Of a stretch of DNA of 64,000 bases, positions 35,792 to 44,965 are shown piece by piece. The notes below the pieces were generated by a model. That model did not search any database. It was not told where the DNA came from and saw only the letters and a list, made by a program, of their open reading frames with translations. A program made the position numbers and the translations under genes. This DNA is from a bacterium (lineage in GTDB: Bacteria; Sumerlaeota; Sumerlaeia; SLMS01; JAHLLQ01): positions 558,001-622,000 of the forward strand of contig JAHLLQ010000002.1 of NCBI GenBank assembly GCA_020444065.1. Reading direction: 5' to 3'. Positions within the stretch are counted from its first letter, which is position 1. Each line of letters starts with the position of its first letter.

Positions 35792-36571
35792 ATGGCCCGC
35801 AGACCTTTCGTCGCCGGCAATTGGAAGATGAACAAGCTGCGCTCCGAGGCGGCCGATCTCGTCGGAGCATTGATTCCCAAGGTTCAATCGGTCAGTGAAG
35901 TCGACATCGCCGTTTGCCCCGTTTTCACGGCGCTGGACGTCGTGAGCGAGCGCGTCAAGGGCACCAACGTCATGCTCGGCGCCCAGAACCTCTACACCGT
36001 CGAGAAGGACGGCAAGCTGGTCATGAACGGCGCCTACACGGGCGAAGTCAGCGCAGAGATGCTGGCCGACGCCGGCGTGCAGTGGGTGATCCTCGGCCAC
36101 AGCGAACGCCGCCAGTACTTCGGCGAAACCGACGCCAGCGTGAACGCCAAGGTCCGTGCGGCCTGGGCGGCAGGCGTGAAGACCATCATCTGCGTCGGCG
36201 AGCTGCTCGAGGAGCGCAAAGCCGGCAAGACCAACGAAGTCGTCGAGACACAGGTCCGCGGCTGCCTCAAGGATCTGGACCCGGACAAGGTCAAAGAAGC
36301 CGTTATCGCCTACGAGCCCGTCTGGGCGATCGGCACCGGCGAAACCGCGACTCCCGAGCAGGCTCAGGAAGTCCACGCGATGATCCGCGGACTGCTGAAG
36401 GACCTGTTCGGCGACGCCGTGGCGGACGCCGTGCGCATCCAGTACGGCGGCTCCATGAAGCCCGGCAACGCCAAGGAACTGATGGCCCAGCCGGACATCG
36501 ACGGCGGCCTGATCGGCGGCGCCGCCCTCAAGGCCGACGATTTCTTCGGAATCATCGACGCCGCGCGGTAG
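35792..36571 (+). CDS. tpiA: Triosephosphate isomerase
   Basis: Interconverts dihydroxyacetone phosphate and glyceraldehyde 3-phosphate; cytoplasmic. 259 aa. Catalytic K12 (NWKMN), H103 (LGHSERR) and E175 (AYEPVWAIGTG) are present, as are the phosphate-binding loops. A few extra residues precede GAYTGEVS compared with short bacterial TIMs. AAAGGAG gives a strong ribosome-binding site. It sits between two terminators, so it is transcribed on its own or by limited read-through from gap. Confidence 0.98.
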   Translation: MARRPFVAGNWKMNKLRSEAADLVGALIPKVQSVSEVDIAVCPVFTALDVVSERVKGTNVMLGAQNLYTVEKDGKLVMNGAYTGEVSAEMLADAGVQWVILGHSERRQYFGETDASVNAKVRAAWAAGVKTIICVGELLEERKAGKTNEVVETQVRGCLKDLDPDKVKEAVIAYEPVWAIGTGETATPEQAQEVHAMIRGLLKDLFGDAVADAVRIQYGGSMKPGNAKELMAQPDIDGGLIGGAALKADDFFGIIDAAR

Positions 36572-36595
36572 GCGCACCATGCTGCAGAACTCACT

Positions 36596-36630
36596 CGGGC
36601 GCCCCATTGCGGGCGCCCGTTTGCTTGTTA
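36596..36630 (+). terminator. Intrinsic terminator after tpiA
   Basis: The stem CGGGCGCCC/GGGCGCCCG with a 6-nt loop, followed by TTTGCTTGTT, lies 24 bp after the stop. Confidence 0.8.
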
Positions 36631-36726
36631 TTCACACGCCAACTCCCCGACACGCCAATTGACGGGCTGCCCCTTGCGCAGGCTAGGATGCCCGCGACCG
36701 CTTGCTCCGGAAGGAATGCCTGCTCC

Positions 36727-37674
36727 ATGTCCGAAAAGCTCACCGTCGAAGGCATCGATCTTCACCTCGCTCATCCCGATGATGTGAAGACCCGCTGGAT
36801 CGGCAACGAACGCGTCCGCGAACAGCTCATTGCCGCCTGGACCGTCGTGGCCGAAGGCGACCTGCCGCTCAATCCGCGCCTGCTCGGCAAACCCGGCGTC
36901 GGCAAGACGACGCTGGCCTACAGTGTCGCTCGAGAGATGGGGCGCGAAGTCTATATTCTTCAGTGTACCATGGATACGCGGCCGGAAGATCTGATCGTCA
37001 CTCCTGTGATCGCGGGGGAGGGCAAGATCGCCTACCACGCGTCGCCCCTCGTAACGGCGATGCTGCGCGGCGGCGTCTGCATCCTGGACGAAGGCAACCG
37101 TATGAGCGAGAAGTCCTGGGCCTCGCTGGCTCCGGCGCTCGACATGCGACGCTACGTCGAATCCGTCGTCGCGGGTATCAAGGTCCCCGCCCATCCGGAG
37201 TTCCGCGTTGCCGTCACGATGAACGACGACGCGTCGACTTACGAGATTCCCGAGTACATCCAGTCCCGCCTTCAGCCGCAGATCGAAGTCGGCTTTCCGC
37301 GCCGCGATGAAGAGATCGAGATCCTACGCTTCAACGTGCCCTTTGCAGATGATAAGATTCTTGCCTACGTGGCGGACTTTCTCCAGAAGGCACATTCCGT
37401 GAACCTCCCCTTCAGTAGCCGCGACGGTGTGAACATCCTGCGCTACGCGTTGAAACTCGGCGCTCAGCGCAAGAATCCGCCCGAAGGTCACCTGGCCGAA
37501 TCCATCGAGGCCGTCCTCGGCGAGGAAGGCGCGGAGTTCCTGGACAGTGGCCTGCCCGCGGATCGGCTGCGCGGCGCGATGCGCGATCTGGAAGAATGGG
37601 AAGTCGAAGACGACGACGGCGAGTACTCCGACGATTTCTTCGACGAGGACGACGAGGACTCTCCCGACCGGTGA
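36727..37674 (+). CDS. MoxR-family AAA ATPase
   Basis: 315 aa. Walker A GKPGVGKT (54-61), Walker B GGVCILDEGNRM, the sensor-1-like VAVTMNDD and an arginine-finger region mark a MoxR-type ATPase, usually a chaperone for assembly of partner complexes. The C-terminal ~25 residues are almost all Asp/Glu. The usual DUF58 and von Willebrand A partners are not next to it; instead a lipoprotein gene overlaps its stop by 4 nt (GTGA). It is the first gene of a long coupled operon. Confidence 0.92.
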   Translation: MSEKLTVEGIDLHLAHPDDVKTRWIGNERVREQLIAAWTVVAEGDLPLNPRLLGKPGVGKTTLAYSVAREMGREVYILQCTMDTRPEDLIVTPVIAGEGKIAYHASPLVTAMLRGGVCILDEGNRMSEKSWASLAPALDMRRYVESVVAGIKVPAHPEFRVAVTMNDDASTYEIPEYIQSRLQPQIEVGFPRRDEEIEILRFNVPFADDKILAYVADFLQKAHSVNLPFSSRDGVNILRYALKLGAQRKNPPEGHLAESIEAVLGEEGAEFLDSGLPADRLRGAMRDLEEWEVEDDDGEYSDDFFDEDDEDSPDR

Positions 37675-39857
37675 ATCTGACGCGCGCATTTGCTCTCCGG
37701 TGGTTGGCGGCAACGCTGGTTGCCGGTAGTATCTTCTTTTTCGGCTGCGGAGACGATTCTGCGCCGGAAGAACCCGAAGACGTAGCGGCGGAGATTTCCC
37801 GTCGCGCCGATGAAATCATCGCGGCGTCCGATGCATCGTCGATGCCCGAGACTTTCGAGTATCCCGACGGCGAAGAGGGCGTGCGGTACGTTCCTTCGCC
37901 CCCCAACCTGAATCTTCCGCACGGAACATGGAGTCCCCCGACCCGCGACGATCAAACGACTCCGGGCGAGATCGTCCACACGTTCTCCATGGAGGGCTGG
38001 CCCGAGGATATCGCCATCGATGATCAGGGGACGGTGCTGATTGGGTGGGACGACAGTTTGCGAAGCTACAAAGTCAGTTCGGCGGAACCGGAGATGCTGA
38101 GCGACAAGGGCGCTCGTTCCCTGCAGTGGCATCCCGATGGCAATCATCTGCTCGTCTCCGGCCCTTGGCAGAACGCCATGTACGAATGGCCTTCCGGCCG
38201 CAAAATCAATGATATCGAAATCGCCGCGCCGGGCCTGCTGCAATTCGCTCCAGATGGGAAGAGTCTCTGGTCCGTGAAAAACGTGATCGGAGCCGAAGAA
38301 TTGCTCTCTGCCGAGAGCGAAGTGCGCGTCAGCCTTCAGGTCGACGTGTATCCCTTCGAAGGCGCGTCGACTGCCACGAAAGTCATGAGCACGTCCGCTT
38401 TCGCCATGATCGGCACCATGCCGAGCATCGGGATGGCCTGGGGGCACGCCGCAAAGGCCTTCCAACTCGACCCGTGGCCGGCGCCTCTGATCGAACTCGA
38501 TGAGAATCTCATCCAGGAATCTGTCCTGACCAGGCCCACCAATTCGGTGGACCTGGACCCGCACGCCGGGGCGCCCGAGTTCGTGTACTTCATCCGCGCG
38601 CGGCAGCGCGGTGGCCGCAGCAGTCGCGCCTGGGTCACGAGCGTCAACGACAGCAATCTTGAGCGATCCCTCACTGCAGAACCCACCTACGACATCGCGA
38701 TCTCGCCGGACGGACGCCGCGTGGCTCTGCTGGTTCTGCGCGACGATCAAGGCGTCCTTCTACGCACGACGCGCGAAGCCCTTTTTGCGCGCGATCTGAC
38801 CGATGCGCTCGCTTCGCGGGAAGAATTCAAAAAGCAGTCGCGTAAAGCTCTCGAGGCCGTGCGCGGTTCCTTCAGGCGTACCGAGATGGGGCAGACGCTC
38901 AAGCTTGGAGACTTCGGCTGGGAGGTCGAATGGCCTCCCGAAGAGGGGTTGATGTTCGTCATGGACGAAGCACTCCGTGCGGCGCTCAAGCGCGACGTCG
39001 GCTTGGACCTGCCGGATGGGTTCGAGGCTCTCGGGCAACTCGACGATTTCCTCGCTGAAAGCGATGGGATCTGGCCGGAGGAACCCGCGACTGTCGTGGC
39101 TGTGGCTTCGCTTTACGGAAATGTCCTGAACGACGAATCGGATGTGGATTGGTATCTGGCCACCAGCATGCCCGAGATGAGTTATGCACTGCGTGACTTC
39201 ACAGTCAGTGACGGCCTGATGTACTCCCTGCACTCGCCGTTCCTGGTCGCGCGCGAGCGCCTTCAAGGCCGTGCTCGACTCGATGCTACGGCGACCGATC
39301 TGCTGCTCCATTGGGAACGCCCGATCGCTCTCGTCGAGAACTTCGAGGAGAGTACGCTCAACGGTTTCCTGGGCGGACTCGCCGGCGAGGCAGGTATTCC
39401 AATCGGAGCGAAGGAAGACGCCATCTTCGAATCGGCAGCGCTCCGCGCGCCTCAGAATGACGTCGCACAGATGCTTGCGCGTTCCGTTGCGCAGCGATTC
39501 GGCGACCGGACGATGGAGATGGTCACTTCGTTTAACCTGGCGGAGAACAACCCGGCGAACGGCCGGGCTCTGGTCATGGCCGCGCAGGCAGCCCAACGCC
39601 TGCTGCAGGACAAGGCCGCCCTGCGCCTGTACGACCAGGCGGCAAAGCTCTCTCCGGACGATCTGGACGTGATGCTGGCCGTCGCGATCGGCTACTTCGA
39701 CGAGAACCTGTTCGACGAAGCCGAGGAGCGCTTCCTGCAGGCTCGCCGCATCGACGAAATCGGTCTGGCGCATGAAATCATCGACGAAAACCTGAAGCAA
39801 CTGCGCGCGCTGCGGGACGCAGAGAAAGCCGAAGACGAAAGCGAGGTTATTCCATGA
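37671..39857 (+). CDS. Large lipoprotein with propeller-like and TPR regions
   Basis: 728 aa. GTG start overlapping the MoxR stop; signal peptide ends with lipobox-like FFFGC (Cys at about 25). Residues about 90-370 contain repeated beta-propeller-like strands (EDIAIDDQGTVLIGWD, SLQWHPDGNHLLVSG, DIAISPDGRRVALLVL). The C-terminal ~130 residues look like TPR helices (AALRLYDQAAKLSPDDLDVML). The middle is unassigned. Likely anchored facing the periplasm. No enzymatic motif. Coupling to MoxR suggests the ATPase acts on this protein or its complex, which is inference. It overlaps acpS by 4 nt. Confidence 0.83.
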   Translation: MNLTRAFALRWLAATLVAGSIFFFGCGDDSAPEEPEDVAAEISRRADEIIAASDASSMPETFEYPDGEEGVRYVPSPPNLNLPHGTWSPPTRDDQTTPGEIVHTFSMEGWPEDIAIDDQGTVLIGWDDSLRSYKVSSAEPEMLSDKGARSLQWHPDGNHLLVSGPWQNAMYEWPSGRKINDIEIAAPGLLQFAPDGKSLWSVKNVIGAEELLSAESEVRVSLQVDVYPFEGASTATKVMSTSAFAMIGTMPSIGMAWGHAAKAFQLDPWPAPLIELDENLIQESVLTRPTNSVDLDPHAGAPEFVYFIRARQRGGRSSRAWVTSVNDSNLERSLTAEPTYDIAISPDGRRVALLVLRDDQGVLLRTTREALFARDLTDALASREEFKKQSRKALEAVRGSFRRTEMGQTLKLGDFGWEVEWPPEEGLMFVMDEALRAALKRDVGLDLPDGFEALGQLDDFLAESDGIWPEEPATVVAVASLYGNVLNDESDVDWYLATSMPEMSYALRDFTVSDGLMYSLHSPFLVARERLQGRARLDATATDLLLHWERPIALVENFEESTLNGFLGGLAGEAGIPIGAKEDAIFESAALRAPQNDVAQMLARSVAQRFGDRTMEMVTSFNLAENNPANGRALVMAAQAAQRLLQDKAALRLYDQAAKLSPDDLDVMLAVAIGYFDENLFDEAEERFLQARRIDEIGLAHEIIDENLKQLRALRDAEKAEDESEVIP

Positions 39858-40231
39858 TTTGCGGCACCGGAGTCGACATCGTTGAGATCGAGCGAATTGC
39901 GGCAGCCCTGGAACGCCACGAGGGACGGATGAAGCGCCGTCTGTTCACCGATCACGAGCGCGAATACTGCGAAGCGCGCCACACGGCGGTGCTGCACTAC
40001 GCCGCGCGCTTTGCCGCGAAAGAAGCCTTCAGCAAAGCCGTCGGCACAGGCATGACCCGTGGTCTTGGATGGAAAGATGTTGGTGTCGAGAACCTCCCGA
40101 GCGGCGAGCCGCGCCTGGAACTGTCCGAGCGTGCCATGGAGTTGATGGCCGAACGCGGCGCGAAGAGGGCCCACATCACGCTCTCCCACAGCCACACCGT
40201 CGCCGTCGCATTTGTGGTGATCGAGGACTGA
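39854..40231 (+). CDS. acpS: Holo-[acyl-carrier-protein] synthase
   Basis: Transfers the 4'-phosphopantetheine of CoA to apo-ACP, needed for fatty-acid synthesis; cytoplasmic trimer. 125 aa. Mg/CoA ligands D8 (GTGVDIVEIERI) and E57 (RFAAKEAFSKA) and the final HITLSHSHTVAVAFV strand are canonical. ATGA overlap with the upstream lipoprotein gene. The fatty-acid genes plsX-fabHDG are 9 kb away in the same direction but in another unit. Confidence 0.96.
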   Translation: MICGTGVDIVEIERIAAALERHEGRMKRRLFTDHEREYCEARHTAVLHYAARFAAKEAFSKAVGTGMTRGLGWKDVGVENLPSGEPRLELSERAMELMAERGAKRAHITLSHSHTVAVAFVVIED

Positions 40232-40233
40232 CG

Positions 40234-41082
40234 ATGCGGTTGCTGCGCACGGCGCTGCTCTTCGCCCTGTTGTTGCCCGGCCTTCTTGCGGCCCAGGGCG
40301 GGGGCGAAGTCGTGCTGCCGGGCGATGAAGCCACAACGCAGACCTGGCACGCCGTGCGGATGGGCCTGACCGCTGAAGTCAGCCCGCTGCGCTCTCTCGT
40401 TCGCCAAGGCCAACGTGAAGCGGAACTCGCAGAAGCCGTCGATGCGATCGAACGCGATCTCGATTTGTTCCAGAGGCACGCAGAGGCCCTGGCCATCGAG
40501 GAATCCGCCGCGATCAAGGAAGTCCGCGACAAGGTCGATAAGCTCCTCGACAACCTGGTGTATGACTACGCCAACGGTTATGGATCGCAGTTTCCAACCA
40601 CGCTTCGCCTACTCGAAGAATCGATGGCGCGCCTCGAAGATCTCGCCAAGCGATCCGATATTCGAATAGGCCGTCGCGGTCTGGGGCGCTATGCCTCGAT
40701 GCCGGATGACTGGCAGGCTCCGAAGTACCCTGAACCCATCATTCAACCTCAAATCGCCATGATGACCGGCAACGAGATTTGTCGGACGATCCGCGAACGC
40801 GCCGACATCATGCGGCGCGAGCCAAAGGATTCCCTCGAAAATGAGGGCGCAGTCGCTGGTCGTGAAATCGGCGAATTGGCTCGCGCTCTGATTCTTCGCC
40901 AGGGCGATGTTCCGCCGATTTCTCGCCGCGGGTTTCGCAACACGGCCCTGCAGATGGACGTGATTTCCGAAAACATGGTGGAGTTCGCGCAGAAGAACGA
41001 TTGGCCGAATTACCGCCGCCAGATTATTGTCCTCGACGAAGCCCTCGAACGCGCGTTCCTTTACCTCGAAATGGGTGAGTAG
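40234..41082 (+). CDS. Exported helical protein of unknown function
   Basis: 282 aa with signal peptide 1-20 (ending LLAAQ). The mature protein is nearly all helical and charged (LAEAVDAIERDLDLFQRHAEALA, KEVRDKVDKLLDNLVYDY), with no recognised domain. The ATG follows the acpS stop by 2 bp and the next gene begins 5 bp after its stop, so it belongs to the moxR operon. A periplasmic location is expected. Frames starting earlier lie inside acpS. Confidence 0.8.
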   Translation: MRLLRTALLFALLLPGLLAAQGGGEVVLPGDEATTQTWHAVRMGLTAEVSPLRSLVRQGQREAELAEAVDAIERDLDLFQRHAEALAIEESAAIKEVRDKVDKLLDNLVYDYANGYGSQFPTTLRLLEESMARLEDLAKRSDIRIGRRGLGRYASMPDDWQAPKYPEPIIQPQIAMMTGNEICRTIRERADIMRREPKDSLENEGAVAGREIGELARALILRQGDVPPISRRGFRNTALQMDVISENMVEFAQKNDWPNYRRQIIVLDEALERAFLYLEMGE

Positions 41083-41087
41083 CACTC

Positions 41088-42719
41088 ATGAGCCGCAAAC
41101 CGCAGACAGCGGATCCTCCCGGAAAGGTACCGCAGCCAATCTGGCGGCGTTGGCCCGCTTCGTTCTGGCGCGCGGCGGCGGCGGCCGGCCTCACGGCCAT
41201 GGCGCTCGGTCTGATGTCCTGGACCGGGCCGCGTATCACCGCGCCGGGATTCGCGCCGATGGGGTTGCTTGGGCTGGCGCTGCTGCTTTCTGGGCCTCCG
41301 CGAGCAATCGAACAGCGCACCGTGCGGCAGTCAGTCTTTCTCTACGTCGCGTTGGCAGGACTGATCTTTCCAGCCTTCGTCGCGTTGGGATTTGCCTCTG
41401 AGTCCGAGGCTGCCATTCTCACCCTTCCTTATTGGGCGGCGGTATTCGGATTTCTAGTGCTTGGATGGCGCTTTCGCCAGCAGGACGCCGATCTGCCCAT
41501 CATGACTGTCGGCGCGATGGCCGTGGTAGGACTGATTCTCTCGTACGCCTATGACGGCCCATCCGCGCGTGTCTGGTGGGCGGCCAGTCTGATCTGGATG
41601 GGCGGAGTCGTCGTCGCGGGCGGTTCCATGCGTCGCAAACTCGAGGATTCGCCGCCGCTTCTCGGTGCCGTGGGCTGGTTCGCCCTGGCAGTAGCGGCTC
41701 TCACAATCCAGGAACTCGGCAATGTGCGAACGCCCGCCGCCGTGGACGAGTTCCACGCGGCGATCATCCCGGAGGACTTCGGGGCCGCCCTCGCGGCGTG
41801 GAAGCTCCATGCCATTGCGGGGTGGGGGATGGGCAGCTTCACTCGCGTCATGTCGGAATTCTCCATGCGCCCTCCCGGCCTCTCGCCGTATATGACCAAG
41901 GGCGCCCTCCGGCTCCTTCTTGAAGTCGGCCTCGTGCCGGCCGTCCTTGTCGGCATCGGAGTTCTTGCAGGATTCGCAACGACGATTACGACTCGGGCCT
42001 GGGATCGCTCGCGCGTGATTGCACTCGGTTTGGCTGGGCTGTGGGTGATGGCAACGCTCACCGTTCGCCACGCGCCAATTCGTGAGTTGTACGTCGCCGC
42101 ATTGATCCTCCCCTCGGCATTCGGGCGCGTTCTGCCGCCGGAGGAATACGCTTCCGAGGATTTCATCCCTCCGACTGAACGGACTTCCTGGGCGACGGCG
42201 CTTCTGCTGATTGTTGGAATCGCGATCGCCTATCCGGCGGCACGCTGGGGTTACGAGCGCCAGGATCCTCGCGACGATCCGGAGGCCAGTTCCGTACTTC
42301 CCTATTGGACAGACCCCCTGCGGAGCCGCGCGTGGCACTATCGAACGCGTTGGCAGGAGGTTGAGCAGTACACGGATCCTGCGAAGCTGCTCCAGCCGAT
42401 CATCAAGGAGTGGCGTTCCTCGGCGCCGCACGACGAGTACGCGCACATTGAAGCCCTGCGCCTGGCTGCGCGACGCCCGGAATCGCCATGGGCCGATGAC
42501 GCAGTCGAACATGCAATCGCGCGCTTGCCATGGTCCGATACGACAGCCGCGTGGATTGTGCGCGTGCGCCTGGAACAGGGACGTCCTCGCGAGGCGCTGC
42601 AATTCCTTGGCGATTTGAGACGCCGACGCGGCAGCCTGCCGCCGATTCTGCAGCGCGAAGTTTCCACCATCCTTTCCGGACAATTCCAGGAGGCTCCTGC
42701 CGATGGCGATCGAGATTGA
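41088..42719 (+). CDS. Polytopic membrane protein, O-antigen-ligase-like layout
   Basis: 543 aa. About 10-11 membrane helices in residues 25-395, then a soluble C-terminal ~140 residues with paired helices. The segment AIAGWGMGSFTRVMSEF after a periplasmic loop resembles the region following the large loop in Wzy/WaaL-type polymerases and ligases, and a C-terminal helical-repeat tail is common in such proteins. The resemblance is weak and no catalytic residue can be assigned. It ends inside the CYTH gene (17-bp overlap). With the downstream glycosyltransferase it may belong to surface glycan assembly. Confidence 0.7.
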   Translation: MSRKPQTADPPGKVPQPIWRRWPASFWRAAAAAGLTAMALGLMSWTGPRITAPGFAPMGLLGLALLLSGPPRAIEQRTVRQSVFLYVALAGLIFPAFVALGFASESEAAILTLPYWAAVFGFLVLGWRFRQQDADLPIMTVGAMAVVGLILSYAYDGPSARVWWAASLIWMGGVVVAGGSMRRKLEDSPPLLGAVGWFALAVAALTIQELGNVRTPAAVDEFHAAIIPEDFGAALAAWKLHAIAGWGMGSFTRVMSEFSMRPPGLSPYMTKGALRLLLEVGLVPAVLVGIGVLAGFATTITTRAWDRSRVIALGLAGLWVMATLTVRHAPIRELYVAALILPSAFGRVLPPEEYASEDFIPPTERTSWATALLLIVGIAIAYPAARWGYERQDPRDDPEASSVLPYWTDPLRSRAWHYRTRWQEVEQYTDPAKLLQPIIKEWRSSAPHDEYAHIEALRLAARRPESPWADDAVEHAIARLPWSDTTAAWIVRVRLEQGRPREALQFLGDLRRRRGSLPPILQREVSTILSGQFQEAPADGDRD

Positions 42720-43185
42720 ATGGAAGTTTCTTGTGACGAAGCTGCCCGCACTGCCGAATGTCGCGCCGGTTCCCATCCTGCAGGCCTACCTCTCGGCTCA
42801 TCCGGCGATTCGCGCGCGCCTCAAGGGAGGCAAAGGCTACCTGACGGTCAAGATGCAGACCGGTGACGCGGAGGAAGGCAAAGCCGCACGCCGCTACGAG
42901 TTCGAGTACGAGATCCCCATCGACGATGCGCGACAGTTGATCGCCCTCAGCTCGCACCGCACCGAGAAGCAGCGCTACGTCTTGGCGAACGGCATCGAGT
43001 TGGATGTCTTCGAAGGCCCCCACTCAGGTCTTGTGGTGGCGGAACTCGAAGTCGAATCCGACGATGTCGAACCAATACCGCCGCCCGGTTGGGAGTGGAT
43101 CAACGTCTCCGACCGCGCCGAGTACACCAACCAATGGATGGCCCACAACGGGATGCCGCCGGATGCGGTTTGCGCTCTGCCATAG
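42703..43185 (+). CDS. CYTH domain protein
   Basis: 160 aa, one CYTH/triphosphate tunnel metalloenzyme domain. The N-terminal signature EIEWKFLV gives ExExK (E4, E6, K8); the usual Arg before Lys is Trp. Basic and acidic strands (IRARLKGGKGYLTVK, YEFEYEIP, ELDVFEGPHSGLVVAELEV) match the tunnel. Family members hydrolyse inorganic tripolyphosphate or, less often, cyclise ATP. It overlaps the upstream membrane-protein gene by 17 bp. Confidence 0.9.
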   Translation: MAIEIEWKFLVTKLPALPNVAPVPILQAYLSAHPAIRARLKGGKGYLTVKMQTGDAEEGKAARRYEFEYEIPIDDARQLIALSSHRTEKQRYVLANGIELDVFEGPHSGLVVAELEVESDDVEPIPPPGWEWINVSDRAEYTNQWMAHNGMPPDAVCALP

Positions 43186-43256
43186 CACGCCCTTGCATTG
43201 ACGCCACGCGTCTTACGAGACATTTCTTGATGTGAATCCTGTGGGAGTTCCGCGTC

Positions 43257-43874
43257 TTGCCGATCCTCGTCACCGCCTTCGAACCATTCAGCACGTACAC
43301 CGAGAATTCCTCGCAGTGGATTCTGGAGGAACTTCGCACGCTGAACGGTGGATCCGAAGACGTTCAGACACTGCTGCTCCCGGTCAGCTACGAACGTGCG
43401 GCCGACGTTGTTCTCGATGAACTCGCCAAAGGCTCCTACGATCAGATTCTGATGCTCGGAATGGCCGGCCCCACGTCAGAGGTGCGTATCGAGACGCTGG
43501 CTCGGAATCGGGACGAGGCAGAATTGCCAGATTGCGACGGCATTGTCCGCCGAGGATGCGAGATCCTGCCAGATGGGCCCGAGACGCTTCTTCCAAGTTT
43601 CCCCCGAGACGATCTGAAGACGATCATCTCCAATCACGGTTTCACCGTCGAGGTCTCCGAGTCCGCGGGGCGATACGTCTGTAATCACACGTACTTCCTC
43701 GTTGCGGCGGCCCTGACCGCCGGTGGCGGCCCTTTCGAAGCCCCCCTTTGTACCTTCATCCATGTGCCTGCGCCCGCCGGCACGCGCGGCTTCGGCGGCT
43801 GGAGTCGCCTTGACGCTCGCCGCTTCTCTCAGGCACTTGCGGAGTGGTTTCGCAAAGAGTCGGCCGATCAATGA
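43257..43874 (+). CDS. pcp: Pyroglutamyl-peptidase I (C15 family)
   Basis: 205 aa cytoplasmic cysteine peptidase that removes N-terminal pyroglutamate. The catalytic triad E79 (VRIETLARN), C142 (SAGRYVCNHTYF) and H169 (TFIHVP) is intact. The opening ILVTAFEPF matches the family. The start is TTG with GGGAG 9 nt upstream; there is no in-frame ATG that keeps the N-terminus. ATGA overlap with the glycosyltransferase gene couples it to the envelope genes, an unusual neighbour. Confidence 0.9.
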   Translation: MPILVTAFEPFSTYTENSSQWILEELRTLNGGSEDVQTLLLPVSYERAADVVLDELAKGSYDQILMLGMAGPTSEVRIETLARNRDEAELPDCDGIVRRGCEILPDGPETLLPSFPRDDLKTIISNHGFTVEVSESAGRYVCNHTYFLVAAALTAGGGPFEAPLCTFIHVPAPAGTRGFGGWSRLDARRFSQALAEWFRKESADQ

Positions 43875-44965
43875 GTGAACCGCTTGAACATGTTGTGATC
43901 GATGCCAGGATGCTGTCCCATTCCGGGATTGGCACGGCACTGCGTGGGCTGCTGCATGCCTGGGACCAGGCGCCGCCGCCGTTCCGCCTCACGCTGCTCG
44001 GCGATCTCAAGCTCCTCGACGCGCAAGTTCCCGGTTCGCTCAAGGCCGAGTTCATGGAGTTCGATCTGCCGATCTACTCGCCTGTTTCTTTTCTCTCTGG
44101 AGCCCCCACGGGCGATGCACAAGTCTTCCTCTCTCCGCACTACACTGCGCCGCTGCGCGTTGCTCAGCCCGTCGTTGCGATTGTGCACGACCTGATTCAC
44201 GTGACGCATCCGCCGCGCCGCGGGACCGCCTCCTACATGAAAGTCTATCTGGCGGAACTCCGTCGTCGCGCATCGTTCATTGTCACGCCATCGCGCCACA
44301 CAAAAGTTCAGCTTCAAACGCTGCACGGCTTCGATGCGCATCGCGTGCTGACGCTTCCCTGGGGACCTGGAATCATCGGGCTGACCAAGCCGGAAGATCT
44401 GCCGCCGGATGCGCTGCCCGGGGGGGATTTCATTCTGGCCGTCGGCATTAACAAGCCGCACAAGAACTGGGGCTTCCTGCTCGAACGCCTCGCGGGCCTT
44501 TGGAAGTCCGGACGCCTCGAGATTCCACTCGCCGCCGCAGGACTCGACGAGGAAGGGCGAGAAGCTCTCGCAACGCGCGCGGCGGAACTCGATGTTCCGG
44601 GATGGGTTTCCTTCGTTCCCCATGTGACAGATGGCCAGATGGCATCGCTATACAAGAAGGCCCGCGTCCTTGCGTTCTGCTCCCTCGTGGAAGGTTTCGG
44701 CTTCCCTGTTCTCGAAGCGATGGCCTCCGGCACACCCGCCATCGTAACGGACCTCGCGCCCATGAATGAAATCGCCGGTGACGCCGGATTACTCTTCGAT
44801 CCGGACGATGGTGAGTCATTCGACGAGGCACTTATCCAGGCTGCCACCAACGACGATGTACGCGAACGCTGTCGCGAACGTGGCCTTGAACAAGCCAAAC
44901 GGTTTCGTTGGGAGAAGATTGCTCGTCAGATGGAAGAAGTCCTGGAGCGCACACACGCCGAATGA
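43871..44965 (+). CDS. GT4-family glycosyltransferase
   Basis: 364 aa GT-B glycosyltransferase. The N-terminal acceptor domain is followed by a donor domain with ILAVGINKPHKNW, a sugar-nucleotide-binding FGFPVLEAMASGTP with the family Glu, and DLAPMNEIAGDAGLLFDP. There is no membrane helix, so it acts at the cytoplasmic face. Donor and acceptor unknown. ATG 43871 overlaps the pcp stop (ATGA), and its own stop overlaps the PA14 gene likewise. Confidence 0.9.
   Translation: MSEPLEHVVIDARMLSHSGIGTALRGLLHAWDQAPPPFRLTLLGDLKLLDAQVPGSLKAEFMEFDLPIYSPVSFLSGAPTGDAQVFLSPHYTAPLRVAQPVVAIVHDLIHVTHPPRRGTASYMKVYLAELRRRASFIVTPSRHTKVQLQTLHGFDAHRVLTLPWGPGIIGLTKPEDLPPDALPGGDFILAVGINKPHKNWGFLLERLAGLWKSGRLEIPLAAAGLDEEGREALATRAAELDVPGWVSFVPHVTDGQMASLYKKARVLAFCSLVEGFGFPVLEAMASGTPAIVTDLAPMNEIAGDAGLLFDPDDGESFDEALIQAATNDDVRERCRERGLEQAKRFRWEKIARQMEEVLERTHAE

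Noticed and set aside
36596-36630. Palindrome after tpiA as a mobile-element end
   Set aside because: It has the loop size and T-rich tail of a terminator, and no target duplication or transposase is near.
37671-39857. Reading the lipoprotein next to MoxR as a von Willebrand A/BatA partner
   Set aside because: No DxSxS metal-site motif; the strands look like a beta-propeller and the C-terminus like TPR.
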